From the NCBI GenBank assembly GCA_002897115.2, contig BCIH01000013.1, forward strand, positions 466,484 through 530,483: 64,000 nucleotides of DNA. Reading direction: 5' to 3'. The notes under the pieces are model-generated. The model saw only the letters and a list, made by a program, of their open reading frames with translations. It was not told where the DNA came from and did not search any database. Below, piece by piece: positions 37,436 to 51,811 of the stretch; positions within the stretch are counted from its first letter, which is position 1, and each line of letters begins with the position of its first letter. A program made the position numbers and the translations under genes. The stretch is from Prototheca cutis (Eukaryota; Chlorophyta; Trebouxiophyceae; Chlorellales; Chlorellaceae).

Positions 37436-39662
37436 TCAGACGAGACGACGCCCCCCCAGGGCACGGTCGGGAGCGCGCCAGAGTCTGACTCTGCCGTCGG
37501 CGGCCGCGGTCGCCAGGACCCACGTTGGCCGGTCGAGGACCGTCAGCCTGCCTGGCGCCCACGCTGCAGCGGCCATCGGCCGTGCATGCGCAGAGGGGAT
37601 CTCAGCCAACAGCTGTCCCCCCGCCTCGTCGAAAAAGGACAGGTGCGTTCCGGCGGCGAGGGCCAGCACACCGCAGGGGCCCCACGCCAGCCGCGCGGCG
37701 CGCCCGGGGTCGAGGGCTTGCGGCAGCTGCGTCACGCTCAGGCACCGCGGGTCCTCGCGCAGTGCATAGCGCACGTTCAAATCCCAGAGTCGCAGCGTGC
37801 CGTCTGCCGAGGCCGTGGCCGCCCGTGCCAGATCGGGACTGAAGGCCACCGCCAGCACCCGGGCCGAGTGGCCCTTGAGTGCCATGGCCTTGTGCAGGCC
37901 AGTGAATGCACCGGTCCGGTCAAACGTCACCTCGTGGATCTGGGTACGGGGCAGGGAGTTGAGGCACAGTGATGTGGCCTGTGGGGCGCGTGGGAGCATG
38001 AGAACGGGACCGAACAAGTGGCTTGGCCGGCGGACACCCCAGCATGGTACCACGGGTTGCCTCCACCCATGTCCACCCCATCATCATGCATGCATGCATG
38101 CATGCATGCAAGACCGGAAGCACCACGTAAACCCTGCATCCTTCAAGCAAGCACATAAATAAATCATGCCTTGACGTCATTCGTAAATGTGGCGGCGGCA
38201 ATCCATCGCCCATCCTGCGACACCGCCGCGCCATAGTTCTGCAGGAGTGGTGAAGATTGGAGGGTGGGGTCTGTTTCACGAAAGCTTGCGTCCTGCCACT
38301 CAACGCCCATGCATGCTTTCTTGTGATAGCTCCCGGTGCGGGGCAGGCCATGCAGCCGCACGCTTGCTCGGCCATGACGCAGAGCCGCACAATCGTGGCT
38401 CCAGCGCCAACAGACATGGATATCATGCAACTCAATCCCACCTTNAAAAAACAAATGCCACTAATGACCCACCTGGAAGCCACCGGTGTCTATTGTGCCC
38501 AGATCCTCGCCCGTGCCAGAGAACACCCTGTGGGATCCGTGTCGACCGAGCCGGGGGCCCTTGCCAACGTGCGCGGGAGGGTGATCCTCCTGGGGCCCCC
38601 ACGGGAAGCAAGCCAGTTCCATGCGTCCGTTTGCAAAGAGTTCTCACCTTTTACCAGTCACACCCAAAGTGGTTCCCTTTACTACCATGCCATGATGACA
38701 ATCCCCCATGGTAACCACTACCCACCAACACCGTATCTCCGCACCGGATGTCTGTCTTGCTGGAGGCGCTGATGATGACGGGCCAGCCGCCGCGGCTGCC
38801 AGCGCTGCTTTCCAGGGCGCGCGTCTCGGCCTCCACGACGTGCACGCCGTCGCGGCGCCATGCAAGCTCGGGCGTGCGGTGGCCCCGCTCCGGCAGGCGC
38901 CAGAGGAGGACGCCCGGCGCCCCCCGCTCCCCCCGTGTGGCTACCGCCAGTGTCGGCTGGCCCGCGGGCCCAAATGCGACGTCGGCCACGCCACCGCGGG
39001 CCTCGTATGCCGCGTGCGGCGCGGGTTTGGTCCCTGAAGCTGCCACGTCACGGCCGGGAGGCAGCGTCCAGACGTGGGCTGCGCCGTCGTCGCTGGCAGC
39101 CGCCAGGGCGCCGGCGTCGGGCGCCCATGCCAGCCCCGTCAGCGCGCCCGAGGCGCCGGAGAGCGTCGCCAGGTACAGCGGCGTCTCTGGCGCATGCTCG
39201 GCGGCTGCAGCAGACCGCTTGGCAGCCGCTGCTTGCTTCATCAGCGACTTGAGCCCCGTGCCGGGTGTCGATGCCTGTGGCTGGTGCCGGGGATTGCTGG
39301 TCCGCTGTGGTGTCCTGCATATTGCCGCATGTTTGGGTGTGATCAAGCTTTCAATCACATCGAAATGCGGCTCATGAGCGTGTCACCCAACGCCTCTCAG
39401 CAGTTTTTGCACGTAAAAGCCCACCCCACCTGAACCCGGTGGCTGGATCGGAGTCGGGACGGTGTTTGACGGGTCGGGCCTGCTTGCCAGGCTCAGGCGC
39501 GGGGAAGAGCCATTCCCTGAATCCCAGCATGCGATTCACAATGTACTTGGCAATCTGAATGACAATGGCGGCTGCTGAGCCCGCGATGATGGCGATCAGC
39601 GCGATCGTCACGGGGGACAGCGACGCCGTCCCCCGGGGCTCCATGGGCCCCCGATCACTCAT
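37436..39662 (-). CDS. TBL2: TBL2-like ER-anchored WD40 protein
   Basis: Minus-strand exons: 39662-39430, 39314-38745, 38527-38473, 38238-38170, 37939-37436, in phase, about 476 residues (human TBL2 447). Residues 17-45 form an N-terminal membrane span (VTIALIAIIAGSAAAIVIQI) and the rest is a WD40 propeller: LTGLAWAPDAGALAAASDDG, SSKTDIRVFSGTGEDLGTI, VSQDGRWIAAATFTNDVK, LKGHSARVLAVAFSPD, ATASADGTLRLWDLNV. The DP after the LWD blade and the LSFFDE-like strand match TBL2. In animals TBL2 binds PERK and 60S subunits in ER stress; its role in algae is unknown. The intron after the 38238-38170 exon uses a GC donor (AAG|GCATGA). An alternative call is a generic WD40 protein, but anchor, order and splice fit TBL2. 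Confidence 0.82.
38086..38110. repeat. (GCAT)n tandem repeat in TBL2 intron
   Basis: About six GCAT units lie inside the GC-AG intron of TBL2. Other CATGCATG copies occur through the window. Confidence 0.9.
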
Positions 39663-39942
39663 CCTAGAGTGATCCCAGCGACATGAAGATGCCGATTAAA
39701 TGATCCAGTTTGAATTGATGTCCTCTGAAAATGCTGTCCATGCGGCCAATGCATGCCTGGGAGATCCCCCCCCCCCAGCGATTGACCCAGCCACGTGAAA
39801 AGTGCTGTCGCGGCCGCGAGGGTTCCACCCCGGGACCCGACCCTAACGAATAGCGGCGGGATGGTCTTTCGCCGCCACAGACGGTTTTTGGACGGCGCAT
39901 TGCCCCCGTACTTTACCTCTTCACCATCTACGGTGAGACATC

Positions 39943-40636
39943 ATGGATGAAACACCGCTGTTGAGTCCCCGGTATGTCTCCGCCACCACACCCCTCATCT
40001 TTGAGGTGCCTAGCACGGGTGAGCTGGACCACGAGGAGGACAAGATCCTGAACTGGGAGGCCTGCAAGCATGAGGCCATCAGGTACGAGTGCATGTACTA
40101 CAATTTGGACGCGTTTGTAACTTCGCGTGGAGCGGGCATGAGTGTGTCCCCGGAACCCTAGAGGACCTAGACGGGCAGTCCCCGGCCCTAAGCGCCGGGT
40201 CTTGGGCCCGAGCCCTGAGCCCCCCGACCAGCACTCACTGCCCCTCCCACCCCAAACCCGACAGGACACTGCAACTGGCCTGGCCCATTGCCTGCTCCCT
40301 GTTCCTGTCTTACGGCATCAACCTCGTCGGGGTGGGCTTCGTGGGCCGACTGGGCGAACTGCAAATGTCCGTCGCTCTGCTGGCAATGAGCTTCTTCAAT
40401 GTGACGGGCATGTCTGTCATCACCGGATTCGCCGGTGCGCAGATTGTTTTCATTGGGGGGGAGTTTGAGGGTGGGGGCGAGTGGGGAGCGTTGAGTGGTG
40501 GGGCATGGGAACAAGTCCGTGACCTGCCAGCCAGCCCGGAAGAACCACTTCTCTCAAGCCTCCCAACAACCCTATCCCCCTCCCAAGCACGCGCGCACGC
40601 ACACGTGCGCACACACGCACACGCACACGCACACGC

Positions 40637-40676
<40 letters not shown>

Positions 40677-42261
40677 AATAAAATGGACAGGTGTGCTGGA
40701 AACGGTGTGTGGTCAGGCGTACGGCGCGGGTCACTACCCTGCGGTGGGCGTGGCACTGCAGCGTGGCATCATTCTAGCCGTGCTGCTGTGCACGATGATT
40801 GGCACAGCGTGGCAATGGGCCGAGCCCGCCATGCTGGCGTTGGGTCAGACCCCCGAGATTGCAGCAGGTGCTGCCGCGTACCTGCAGCGTGCCACCCCGG
40901 CCCTGTTCTGCTCGGCCATCTACGGTCTGCTGTCACGGTACCTGCTGGCACAGGGCCAGTCGCGGCAGCCGACCGTGGCCGCGGGCGTGGCCACGTGCGC
41001 CGCTCCTATTTACAACTACCTCTTCATCTTCAAGCTGGGCTGGGGCCTCAAGGGCGCCACCACCGCGCTGGTGGTGACCAACATCACCCTGCTCGCCACG
41101 CTGGCCATCCTGGTCTGGTACCGCGACCACGGGCTCAAGGGNACCGNCCACCAGACATGGCACGGATGGTACGTTGCCAAAGTGCCGGTGATTCCTGGTT
41201 CTTGGGAATGGTCCGTGCTTGCTGTGACCCCCCTTTTCCCGCAGGAATAATTATCATGGTGATCACAATAAATAAATAAATAAGACAGATATAAAATCAC
41301 ACACATTGTCAACCAACGACGACAAAACCAATGCAGGTCGACGGCTGCGCTGCGGGGGTGGGGCCCCTACGGCCGCATCGGCGTCCCCTCGGTGGCCATG
41401 GTCGTCGTCGAGTTTACGGCGTTTGAGGTGTGCGTCCTGGAGTCTGGCTGGCTGTCCAAGCCCGCGGTGTCCCTGGCAGTCATGGGCCTGTGCCTCAACA
41501 CGTCCACGCTCATGTACATGATGCCTGCGGGCATCGCCGCGGCCACTTCCAGCCGCGTGGGCAACGCCCTGGGCGCGGGGGCGGGGCGCACCGCCGCTCG
41601 CCTGGCCTTTGTCTGCACCATGGTCACCTTTGCCCTGCAGTGCTGCCTTGTCGGCGTGCTCGTCATCTTCCGCAGGCCGTTCATTGGTATCCTCACCACC
41701 ATCCCTGAGGTGAGTTGGCGGGATTGGAGCTGGGGATTGAAATTGGGGATTCCTTGCGACAAGGGACGAGATGGACCGTCGAAAAGCCAAAGCTGCCATC
41801 AAAACCAACAGGTGATGGAGGCGACGGAGCGCGCCCTGATGGTCGTGGCGGTGATGGTGATTGGCGACGGGCTCAACTGCACGATGAACGGCGTGCTGCG
41901 GGGGTCGGGGCGCCAGGCCCTGGGTGCCACCATGAACATTACCTACTTTTGGACGCTGGCCCTGCCCTTTGGCAACTACCTGGCCTTCAGGCGGGGTCTG
42001 GGCGTGGAGGGGCTGTGGTGGGGCCTGGTGACGGGCGGCTACTGCCTCACCACCACCCTCACAGTCGTGCTGCTGAGCACCAACTGGGACTGGCAGGTCG
42101 AGCGCGCCAAGCTGCTCACTGCTCACATGGGCGTTCCCACGGCCACGCCCAACGAGGAAGGCGACGAGAACGGCTACGTCCGCGTGCCCGACGGCGAAGC
42201 TGCCGCCAACGGTACGGCGGCAAGCGCAGTCGCCCCCGCTGCCGCGGACCCAGAGGCATGA
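39943..42261 (+). CDS. MATE-family multidrug/toxin extrusion transporter
   Basis: Exons 39943-40082, 40265-40434, 40691-41168, 41337-41709 and 41812-42261 keep phase, 536 residues, the usual eukaryotic length with twelve membrane helices. MATE proteins exchange organic cations or flavonoid-type compounds for H+ or Na+ at the plasma membrane or vacuole. Marks seen are LQLAWPIACSLF (helix 1), VGFVGRLGELQMSVALLAMS, FAGVLETVCGQAYGAGHY (the family hallmark), YLLAQGQSRQPTVAAGVATC, VPSVAMVVVEFTAFEV, MMPAGIAAATSSRVGNALGA (the second hallmark), and DGLNCTMNGVLRGSGRQALGA. The C-terminal tail of about 50 residues is Ala/Glu-rich and cytosolic. Two n bases lie near 41142-41147. Intron 2 carries a long CA repeat before its acceptor. 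The substrate cannot be told from sequence. Confidence 0.93.
40588..40673. repeat. CA-rich microsatellite in MATE intron 2
   Basis: A mixed CACG/CA repeat ends about 17 bases before the acceptor of the exon at 40691. Confidence 0.95.
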
Positions 42262-42949
42262 TGCGTTGGAAAGGAAGTGCTGGTGTTCCGCGCCGCTAGG
42301 TAACCCCTATCATAATGTGGGATGGAGAATCTATGCCCCACAGTCCTCCCTTTGTTGTTTTTGAGATGGCATGGTATGCATGCAGTACCCCCCACGCGAG
42401 AATCTCTTTGCCGCCCGCTGCCCTCCTGTCCCGGCCGTGCATGGGCAAACAGGGTGCTACTCCTTGTTCGGGAAATCTCCTGTGCCGTGCTTTCCTTCTT
42501 GCAAGAGGCGCTGTGTTGTCGTGGCGAGTACCCACCCACCCACCGTCTCCCACGGCCCCCGCGAAACCCCACTTTGTGTGCGGACACATTTTCTTTCCGA
42601 CTCCGTGCCTGCTCTCACTGCACCGGATACTCTTCAGTTGTTTGTTCCTTTTGCTGGAATGAACTGGGGGAAGAAAGAGCCCTGTGGCGACAGGCAGATA
42701 AGGAAACAGGTGTAGCACACCACAGGCGAAGCATCGTCACTGAGCAAAATTCATTGAAAACAGGGAGATAATACTCCAGATCGAGTCTCCAAAAAGGGCC
42801 AGTTCATTCAAGGGCACGCCACAGCTCCAAACATGACACGTTGATGCCGGTCGGTCACTTCACAAAACCAAAATCAGAGGGACTTTCTATCCCCTACAGA
42901 ACAAAGAACAGCTTTCCTTCCTGGTCGGCTATGATCATCAATGTTGCCG
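42262..42949. other. Intergenic, convergent 3' ends (MATE / TANGO2)
   Basis: Frames cross it on both strands but none is recognisable. It should contain both 3' flanks. Confidence 0.45.
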
Positions 42950-44506
42950 TCACTCCTCCGCAGCGCAGGCATCACCCGTCGGGGACATGTCCACGGTGAA
43001 CGCCACCTTGGTGGGCGCGGTCCACCCCGAGCCCGGGTCACCCGGGAGGGCGCCAGCTGGCGGTGTGTCGGCGTCCCAGCGCAGCGACCGTTCCACTAGC
43101 AGGCCAGACCCGTTCCGGCGGACGGCCAGGATGGTCTGGCAGCGCGTGCCGTACCAGCCACCCTCTCCAAAGGACATGATCTTTGGCCGCAAGAACAGCG
43201 CGCTGGACCAGGATTCAAATTCCGCGCCGTAGCCCGAGGGAGGCAGGTGTGCAGGATCAGAGTCCAGCACCTCTGGCGCCGACATCACCTCAAATACCTA
43301 TTTCATGGGTGGTGATGAGAGAAAATGTGTGTGCGCGCGATTGCGTGTGGGGAGGAGGGTATGGAGTCTGATTTATGGACATCCAGAGGACGGTGCAGCA
43401 GGAGCGCACATGCCAAAGCGGTGCCATCCATCCGAATCTTGCATCCCACTTTGCAAGCAACAGTGCAACCAAACTCCTTTGCCCCACAAAAAAGCAGCAC
43501 CTTGCACTCTAGAACCCCCAAGCTCAACAGACCTTGGCGATCAGGCCGTCGTCCAGCTCGCCTGCGTGGCCCTGCATGAGCGCCTGCAGCTGCCGTTTTC
43601 CTTCCGCAAGCTTGCAGCTGCAGGCATCGTCCATGCACCGATTGGACAGGCCATGCACGCCAGGTGGCACGGACCGGCATTCCTGCCGGGCTCCGCCGTT
43701 GGACAGGTAGGCGCAGGATCGTCGGCGCAGATCGGCAAACACCAGGTTGAACCCGGCGTAGTGCTGCAGTCAGAATGGCAGTGGGGGGACACAATTAATT
43801 GACAGCGAGACACACCTTCTCACAGTAAAATCCGGCGCGCTCCAAAAAATAACCCGGGGACAAACCTTGGCGTCAATCGTCTCCAAGAATGCCTGGGGAC
43901 TCGTGTCGTCTGACGTCAGGCATTCGACAGGAAGGGCTCCCCTGCTGGGAGCTCCTGGTGGGGTGGGGCATGCCTGCAGATCCAACAAGGATGTTTTTAT
44001 TTGATCGGATCGTCCGCTCAAAATAGAACAGGGGGTTCATACTCATGTCCCCGAAAGTGGGCCCCCGTGTCCTCAGTCACACTCCTCCAAGGGCAGAATC
44101 TACACATCGGCTTAGCACCGTCGTCTTGCCCTAACACAAGATCTTGCCATGCATCCCACCGTTCCCACGCACCTCGTGGAATGTGGTCAGCCAGGCAGCC
44201 TTGCCCTGCCCAGGCCCAGCGGCCAGCCAGGTGCCACCAGCTTCAACGTCCCTTCCGCCAATGATGCCAGGGGCATCCTCCCAGGCACTCGCCGGAAGAG
44301 TGGGCCTGCTCGGTCGCAGGGGGGCCGTGAGTGTGCTGTTCGCATGAGAGGCGTGGTGCAATGCCCTGTCCCTGTCATCCCCATGCCACGTCATGACCAT
44401 TGCGCAATTGTCATGGAGCTTGCCTGTCGAGCCGTTCATCTCTATTGAACACTAGAAACAACAGATAGTCGGGAAGGCAGTCCCAGAAGAAGAAGGTGAC
44501 ACACAT
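42950..44506 (-). CDS. TANGO2: TANGO2/NRDE-family protein
   Basis: Minus-strand exons: 44506-44424, 44305-44173, 43973-43866, 43763-43533, 43297-42950, in phase, 300 residues (family about 270-280). It is named for the NRDE motif, here in LFLVFNRDERLDRPTLP. Other marks are GGRDVEAGGTWLA, AWLTTFHE, SRGALPVECL, HYAGFNLVFADL, PGVHGLSNR and WYGTRCQTILAV near the end. The family is linked to mitochondrial lipid or haem handling and Golgi organisation; the catalytic role is unsettled and no substrate is assigned. The first intron uses a GC donor (GACAG|GCAAGC), chosen because the NRDE-to-RPTLP join is only in phase that way. The C-terminus is rather long and Asp/Pro/Gly-rich. Confidence 0.87.
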
Positions 44507-45092
44507 GGCTCCGTGGCGTCTGTGTTGCGCGAGGCGTCTCGGAGCACGGTTAACACCCACACATCGGGCATGCAGATTCTCCTGAAAAGTGGGGTCTGTT
44601 TTTTATCATTTCGCTATATTATACCGCTCACAAAACAAAGTTACAGTCTATCGCTTTGCGAAACTGTCGTCGAGCTGCTGCATGTCGCATGCGTGCGTTG
44701 CCCCGGGTCGCGCAATCGTTTTACAAAGATCAGATCCCTGTCGGACAGCCTGCTGCCAGCATCATGCAAACCCCTCCACGCCAAACTCTTTTGGAATAAA
44801 AGAGTAGCTGTGCTTTATACATTATGGGTTTGAAAATCACACAGCGCTGCTCAAACGCTGCAGGATGATGAAAAACAAAACAAATTCAGTTGTACCAGTC
44901 AGCGGTACAGCTGCGGGAAAGCACGCTGGTCAGTGTTTGATTTCGTTCTCTGCAAGAGCATGCATGCATGTGCACACCATGCGCTGCAGCTGCTGCCACG
45001 GGTCGCTCGACATGGAACAGGCGAGCGTCGTCGCAGTCGTACGACGTGGATGAAAAATTATACAGAGTGGCCCGGAGACCCCAACGAGCCTG
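44507..45092. other. Intergenic between TANGO2 start and TBC end
   Basis: It is AT-richer than its surroundings and should hold the TANGO2 promoter and the TBC 3' flank. No gene is supported. Confidence 0.5.
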
Positions 45093-47846
45093 TCAAATCA
45101 GGGACCATGTCCTGCGTGTCGCGGCGGTGGGCGGCGGTGGCTGGCCTATATCAGGTGTTCCCAGCAGCAGTTCGTCCACGCTGGTGAAGGCCACCGTGGG
45201 TGAAAGTTGCCACGAGTCGCCGCGGGGGGAGACTGCGCCGCTGGCACCGCTTCCCTTCCAGCTGCCAAAACTGTCGTCGCAACCCTGAACCCCCAGCCCG
45301 ATGGGCGCCGGGTCCTCGCCAGAGAGAGGCTTGTCACCACCGGGACTGCCATCATGACGCGCCGTGGGTGTCGCCTGATTTTGTGCCGCCGCAGACCGCG
45401 GGCCCTCACCGGCCTGGCGACCGCTGGCTGCATGGTCCTCGCTGCCCTGCCGCCCCTGGGCAGCATCGGGGCCCCAGAGGTCTTCAACCGTAGGAGCTGG
45501 TCCCCGGAAGGAGGTCCACTCGGTCGCCCCACTCCACGTGTGGCGATGGAAAGGCCCCTGCAATGGCTGCGGCAGCGACGCATTCCTGGCAGTGGTCAAC
45601 GCCTCTTGACCGCACGCATTGGCATCTTCTCGACCGGAGCAAGCACGCGGAGGCCCCGTACTCGTCTGCTGACGGTCGTGAGAACCATGTCCATTTGCAG
45701 CCACCCGTTCTGCCGGCCCAGGCACAGAGGAGGAGGGAGCAGTTGGCAGTGGAGGAAGAGGATGCTCTAGCGTGCCGTCGCTGCGGAAACTCGGACGAAC
45801 GGCGGGCTGGCCAGACGCAGATGCCTCACGGCTTCCAGGTGTCGGCCCCCTGGCGGCAGCCCCACTGGCACGGGCCCCCGCCCACGAGCTCGCTCGTCGG
45901 GTCACCCAGCCCCCCTTGGCCGGTTTGCCATCGTCGCCTGGGCCGCTGGAAAACCGTTCCAGCGCGGCGCTGAGCCCGCTGTCCAGNCGCACATGCGCGC
46001 CGATCTCGGGCTCGATCCGCGCCTGAAGCTGGGCCGACAAGGCTTTCAGCGCCTCGCTGGAGATCAGGCGGTGCTGCTGGGAGTTGGCAAGTCCTNGGCG
46101 CATTGTGGCTGGGCGGGTGCTTGCCGCCGAGACCCTCGCCGGGCGTGCTGCCCCCGATGACACCTCCGTCGACTGGCCCCTCGCCGTCGTCGTTCTGCCG
46201 AGCGTGCGCTCCATGTCGGCCGCGGCGGCTCGCTGTGCTGCGTGCAGCTCGGAACCGGCGGAGGAGCTCGTCGTGCTTCGCCGTCGGTCTGTCGTCGGTT
46301 CAGAGGGGGACTGATCGCTGTCGCCCACCACACACGCCTGCGGCATCTCGCTGCTGCTGTTTGCGGTGCTGGCAGCTTGATGACCACCACCGCCGGCGAC
46401 GCGGGCGACGGCTTCGGCGACGGATTCGACGCCGTTGGCTTCGGCCAGGACTGCCAGCTGTCGTGACGTCCACGGCCGGGCCAAGCCCACGCTCAGCATT
46501 TCCTGCAGGGACTCGAGCGGCCAGCGTGGGATGTCGCGCTTCAGGTACTCCACCGCCACCTCCAGGTCCTCCGTTTCCATCAGCAGCGGCGCTGCTNCGC
46601 GCATGATCTCCAGTGCCACCTGGTTATCGTTCAGGCATTGTGGGGCTGGTGACGTTAATGTGGACATTGGCGGGTCTTTTCCTCTCCATCTACGCGTAGC
46701 CACTTGGGTGGAGGTGAAAAAAGGAAGAAAACCCCCCAGAAACAACCAAAATTCCCCCCAAACCAACCCACCCCCTCAAACACCTTCATGATGGGTGCGG
46801 CGTAGCAGTCGGAGACGACGAGATCCATGATACGGGCGGCGAATGGCAGCGGGAACTGGCTGGCAAAGCAGGTGAGGAACCAGCCCGAGGCGTAGAGGAC
46901 GGGGAGCACACCCGCGGCCTCCAGATGCGTGGCCAGGCGTCGGGGCAGAAGCCTTCCCAGCTGCCACAGCCGGACCTGGAGCATGGCCATATCGGGCCGG
47001 TAACAATCCCGCAGCCCCCGCCCTCGCATGACAAGCCACAGCACGCCAAAGGCCGCAGCTGGGTCGTCGATGTAGCTCAGCACCAGCCCCGCAACGAAAT
47101 TCATGCCCTGCGTGTACCCGATGCCGGGGTCCGCGCATGCGTACGCCTTGAGCACATGATACAGCGCCCGCTGTCCCTCGGCCGTCGAAAACCTGTTGAG
47201 TGGAGCAGTGGTGGGAATGTGAGCTTGTTGATTTTGCTGTTTTTCTTATATGTCATTGTCTTGTTTCTATTGCTGTCGTTGTTGTTGTTGGTCATGGCGT
47301 TCTTTCTCACCTCCCCCTCACAATTTCACTGCTCCATCGCCCCTCCCAACCACCGCACAACCGGCACCCCTCACCTCCAGTGGCCGGGGTAGGTCCTGTG
47401 CAGGTCCTTTTCAATCTCGGCCTCCACAACGGGTGCCAGGTCCTGCGCAAGGAACCGGGGCACTGGAGTGTTGGACCACTTCCCAGTCCCTTGCCGAAGT
47501 CGCGGGCAAGCAAAGCACCGCCCTGGTGGTCGAGCGTGAAGCCTGCCTGCCAGAGCAGCATAAGCAACAATCTCCGTTGACGATTCGCCCCCAGTTCAAC
47601 ATGACCACTCACCCTGGATATGAGGTGGGAGAATTGTTCCATGGCTTGGACGGCCTCCCGGTCCCGGTGCATCTGGGAGAGCCAGAGCTCGGTCCGCATC
47701 TGGGCAGGCACGCCATGGAACACGGTGCGCCCGCATTGTAGATCGATGATCTCTTCCTTGGCGTTTTCTGGGGAAGGCTCGTCGGCATCGCCCGTCAGAA
47801 GGTCGAGGGCGTTCTTCCCCACCCACTGGAAGAAGGCCAGGGCCAT
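45093..47846 (-). CDS. TBC-domain Rab GTPase-activating protein
   Basis: Minus-strand exons: 47846-47613, 47442-47375, 47192-46784, 46619-45093, in phase, about 745 residues. TBC proteins switch off Rab GTPases in membrane traffic with an arginine and a glutamine finger. Seen here: LQCGRTVFHGVPAQMRTELW, EIEKDLHRTYPGH (the IxxDxxR arginine-finger motif), GIGYTQGMNFVAG (the YxQ glutamine finger), FLTCFASQFPL and RIMDLV. The conserved helix VALEIMRAAAPLL follows. About 480 residues after the domain are Ser/Ala/Gly-rich, with no domain I recognise. The start is the first in-frame ATG, but the frame is open further upstream without an ATG, so a 5' exon could be missing. The join at 46784/46619 was chosen for phase. 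Some n bases lie in the last exon. Confidence 0.82.
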
Positions 47847-48224
47847 GCCCGCCCGGAGCTGCGCTCGGTTCCGAGGCCTCACCCCCCGCGCAGGCGCGCC
47901 CGTGACATGGTTCACACGCCACAGGCTTCCAAAACCAGATCCATGTACATCCAATATAAATGCAGGGTATCACTTCCCGGGACAGGGTTCGAGCAAGGTT
48001 GCGTCATGTGCTTAGGGAAACCCAGGCCCTGAGGGGACACGGTCCCTCTGTCCCGGGGGTGCGGCCCCTTGGGACCGTCGATCACTCCCCGTCAAAAGCG
48101 AGCGGGCTGGGCCCCAAGCGACACAGTGACATTTTCAACGCCCTTCGCAGCCCACTCACTCCGCCCCATCGACTTGGTGGCTTTCAGGCCCGTGGCCAGA
48201 TCGTCTCCGTCGAACTAAGCAACC
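47847..48224. other. Divergent promoter region (TBC / alpha-tubulin)
   Basis: A TATAAA occurs on the plus strand at 47955-47960, about 265 bases before the tubulin ATG, and could be its TATA box. No gene is supported. Confidence 0.5.
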
Positions 48225-50048
<1,824 letters not shown>

Positions 50049-50207
50049 GTTTGTTGGTTAAGGTGGGGGTTGGTGACAACACACCCTCACTCGCCTGAGA
50101 TCCCCCTTCCAACGCTCACGTACTCCCTCCTGCATGCATGCATGCCCTTCTGTCGTATGTGTGTGTACACTGAAGCCACGACAGAAGCAGAATCAGGGAG
50201 GGTACAA

Positions 50208-51811
50208 TCAGTTTTCCCCCGAGACAGCTGCAGCCTGTTGGCGGTGCCAGGCCAGGACGTCCTCGAGGGGGAGGGCGCCGCCAAAGACGCTGAGGGCGCT
50301 GCCCACTGTCACGTGCACGCGGCCGTGGCCCGCCCGCGCCACTCGGTCCAAATCCGCCTGTTTCGGGGGAGGGGAAGAGGATGGGGTCGGTTGGAAGCTG
50401 CCGGGAAGCAGGACTTTGCCCCCACCAAAACAGACACAATGGACTCACCAGGGTCCGGGCGCCGCCGGCGTAGGTGGCATCGATGGGCGAGCCGTGGGCC
50501 AGCAGGGCCACGAGGTCCTCGTCGATGCCCAGCTGCATGCCCTCGACGTCCACGCCATGCACCAGGAACTCGGCGCAGCTTCCCGCCAGCTCCTCCAGCG
50601 TCGCCGAGCTGTGGCATTTTGTTTCGGAGGGGGAGCTTTTTCGTGGGATTTGGGGTCGTAGGTTCAGGCAACACACAGACACATGCATCCCGCCTCCACC
50701 ACCACCCAACAGGCTCAGAAACCTACTTGACGGCGAGGTCGCTGAATCGTTGCCAGCGGTCGGTGACAACATAGTACTGTCCATCGTCCTTCTTCCGGCA
50801 GCTCAAGTCCAGGACCAGGCGGTCCTTGCCTACCTTGCGAACCTACAGTGTTCCTTGGTTGGTTGGGAGTGAGAATGTGGTTGGCTCTTACGTGTTTGCG
50901 TGTTTCCTTTGCAGGTATGCAAGGAAGGAGTCCATGCATAAAGAATTCAGTCTCTCGCCACGGTTTCCGTGCACTGTGCTGACAATCAGCTCCCGCCCGA
51001 GTACCAGGCAGTCGGCAGCTCCAAGGCACTCTGCTCATTCCCACACCAGCAGAAGCATCAAAAACCCACCAGGGTAGCCAGGCGGTCTCTGTCCAGCGTG
51101 CCATTGCGGAAGATGTGCGAGGTGACGATGACGTGGCTGGCCCCTGCATCCAGGTACTCTGCGGCGTTGGCATCGGTGACGCCGCCTCCCACCTGCAGGC
51201 CACCGGGGTAAGCCGCCAGGGCTTCCAGTGCCGCGCGGTGGGTGGCCTCTCCGTGGCCCAGCATGATGACGTGGCCGCCGGTGAGACCCTCGCGGGCGAA
51301 CAGTTCTGCAAACCAGCTGGACGGTTGACTCGCCACAAAGTTGGTCTTCAGCGCAGACCTATGCAGTTCGTTTATTTGTTTGTTGCGTATGGAGGTTGTG
51401 GGAACGTGGTGTGTTGCTGGAGGGTCGGGGTGCCCTCCCTCTTTCTCCCTCCAACACTGGTAGCCCGACCAAACAAATGCACTCACACTTGGTTGTCATG
51501 GAGGGAAGACCCTACAATCTGCTTGACGGCGCCCTGCAACGTGTTGGGAGGGTTACGTGCCCACAGCTTGACCGACGCTCTGCACTGAGGGTGTGGATTG
51601 CATTCCATGGAACCCACCACCGTGTGCCTCGTGTGCAAGACCCCCAGTGCCACCCGCATTCGAGCACTCTCACATCATGGATGTCTATGCAGGGGCGGAA
51701 CTGGGTGGCGGCACGGGTCGCGTGCACCCGAGGCGCAGCCCTGGGGGCACGGGCCGATGGGGTCCACCGGTGGGTGCTGGGCATGCGTGCCGTGGACAGC
51801 TCGCCCAGCAT
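50208..51811 (-). CDS. HISN3: HISN3 (HisA-type) isomerase of histidine biosynthesis
   Basis: Minus-strand exons: 51811-51674, 51533-51487, 51358-51070, 50842-50727, 50608-50449, 50357-50208, in phase, 299 residues. The enzyme (BBM II isomerase, yeast HIS6) converts ProFAR to PRFAR, the fourth step of histidine synthesis, in the plastid in plants. A leader of about 35 residues (Arg/Ala/Ser/Thr-rich) fits a transit peptide. The TIM-barrel marks are FRPCIDIHD (first catalytic Asp), [53 protein letters not shown] (second catalytic Asp), [18 protein letters not shown] and TYAGGA. The fusion-free eukaryotic HIS6 length is kept. Only 159 bases separate its stop from that of alpha-tubulin. Confidence 0.93.
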
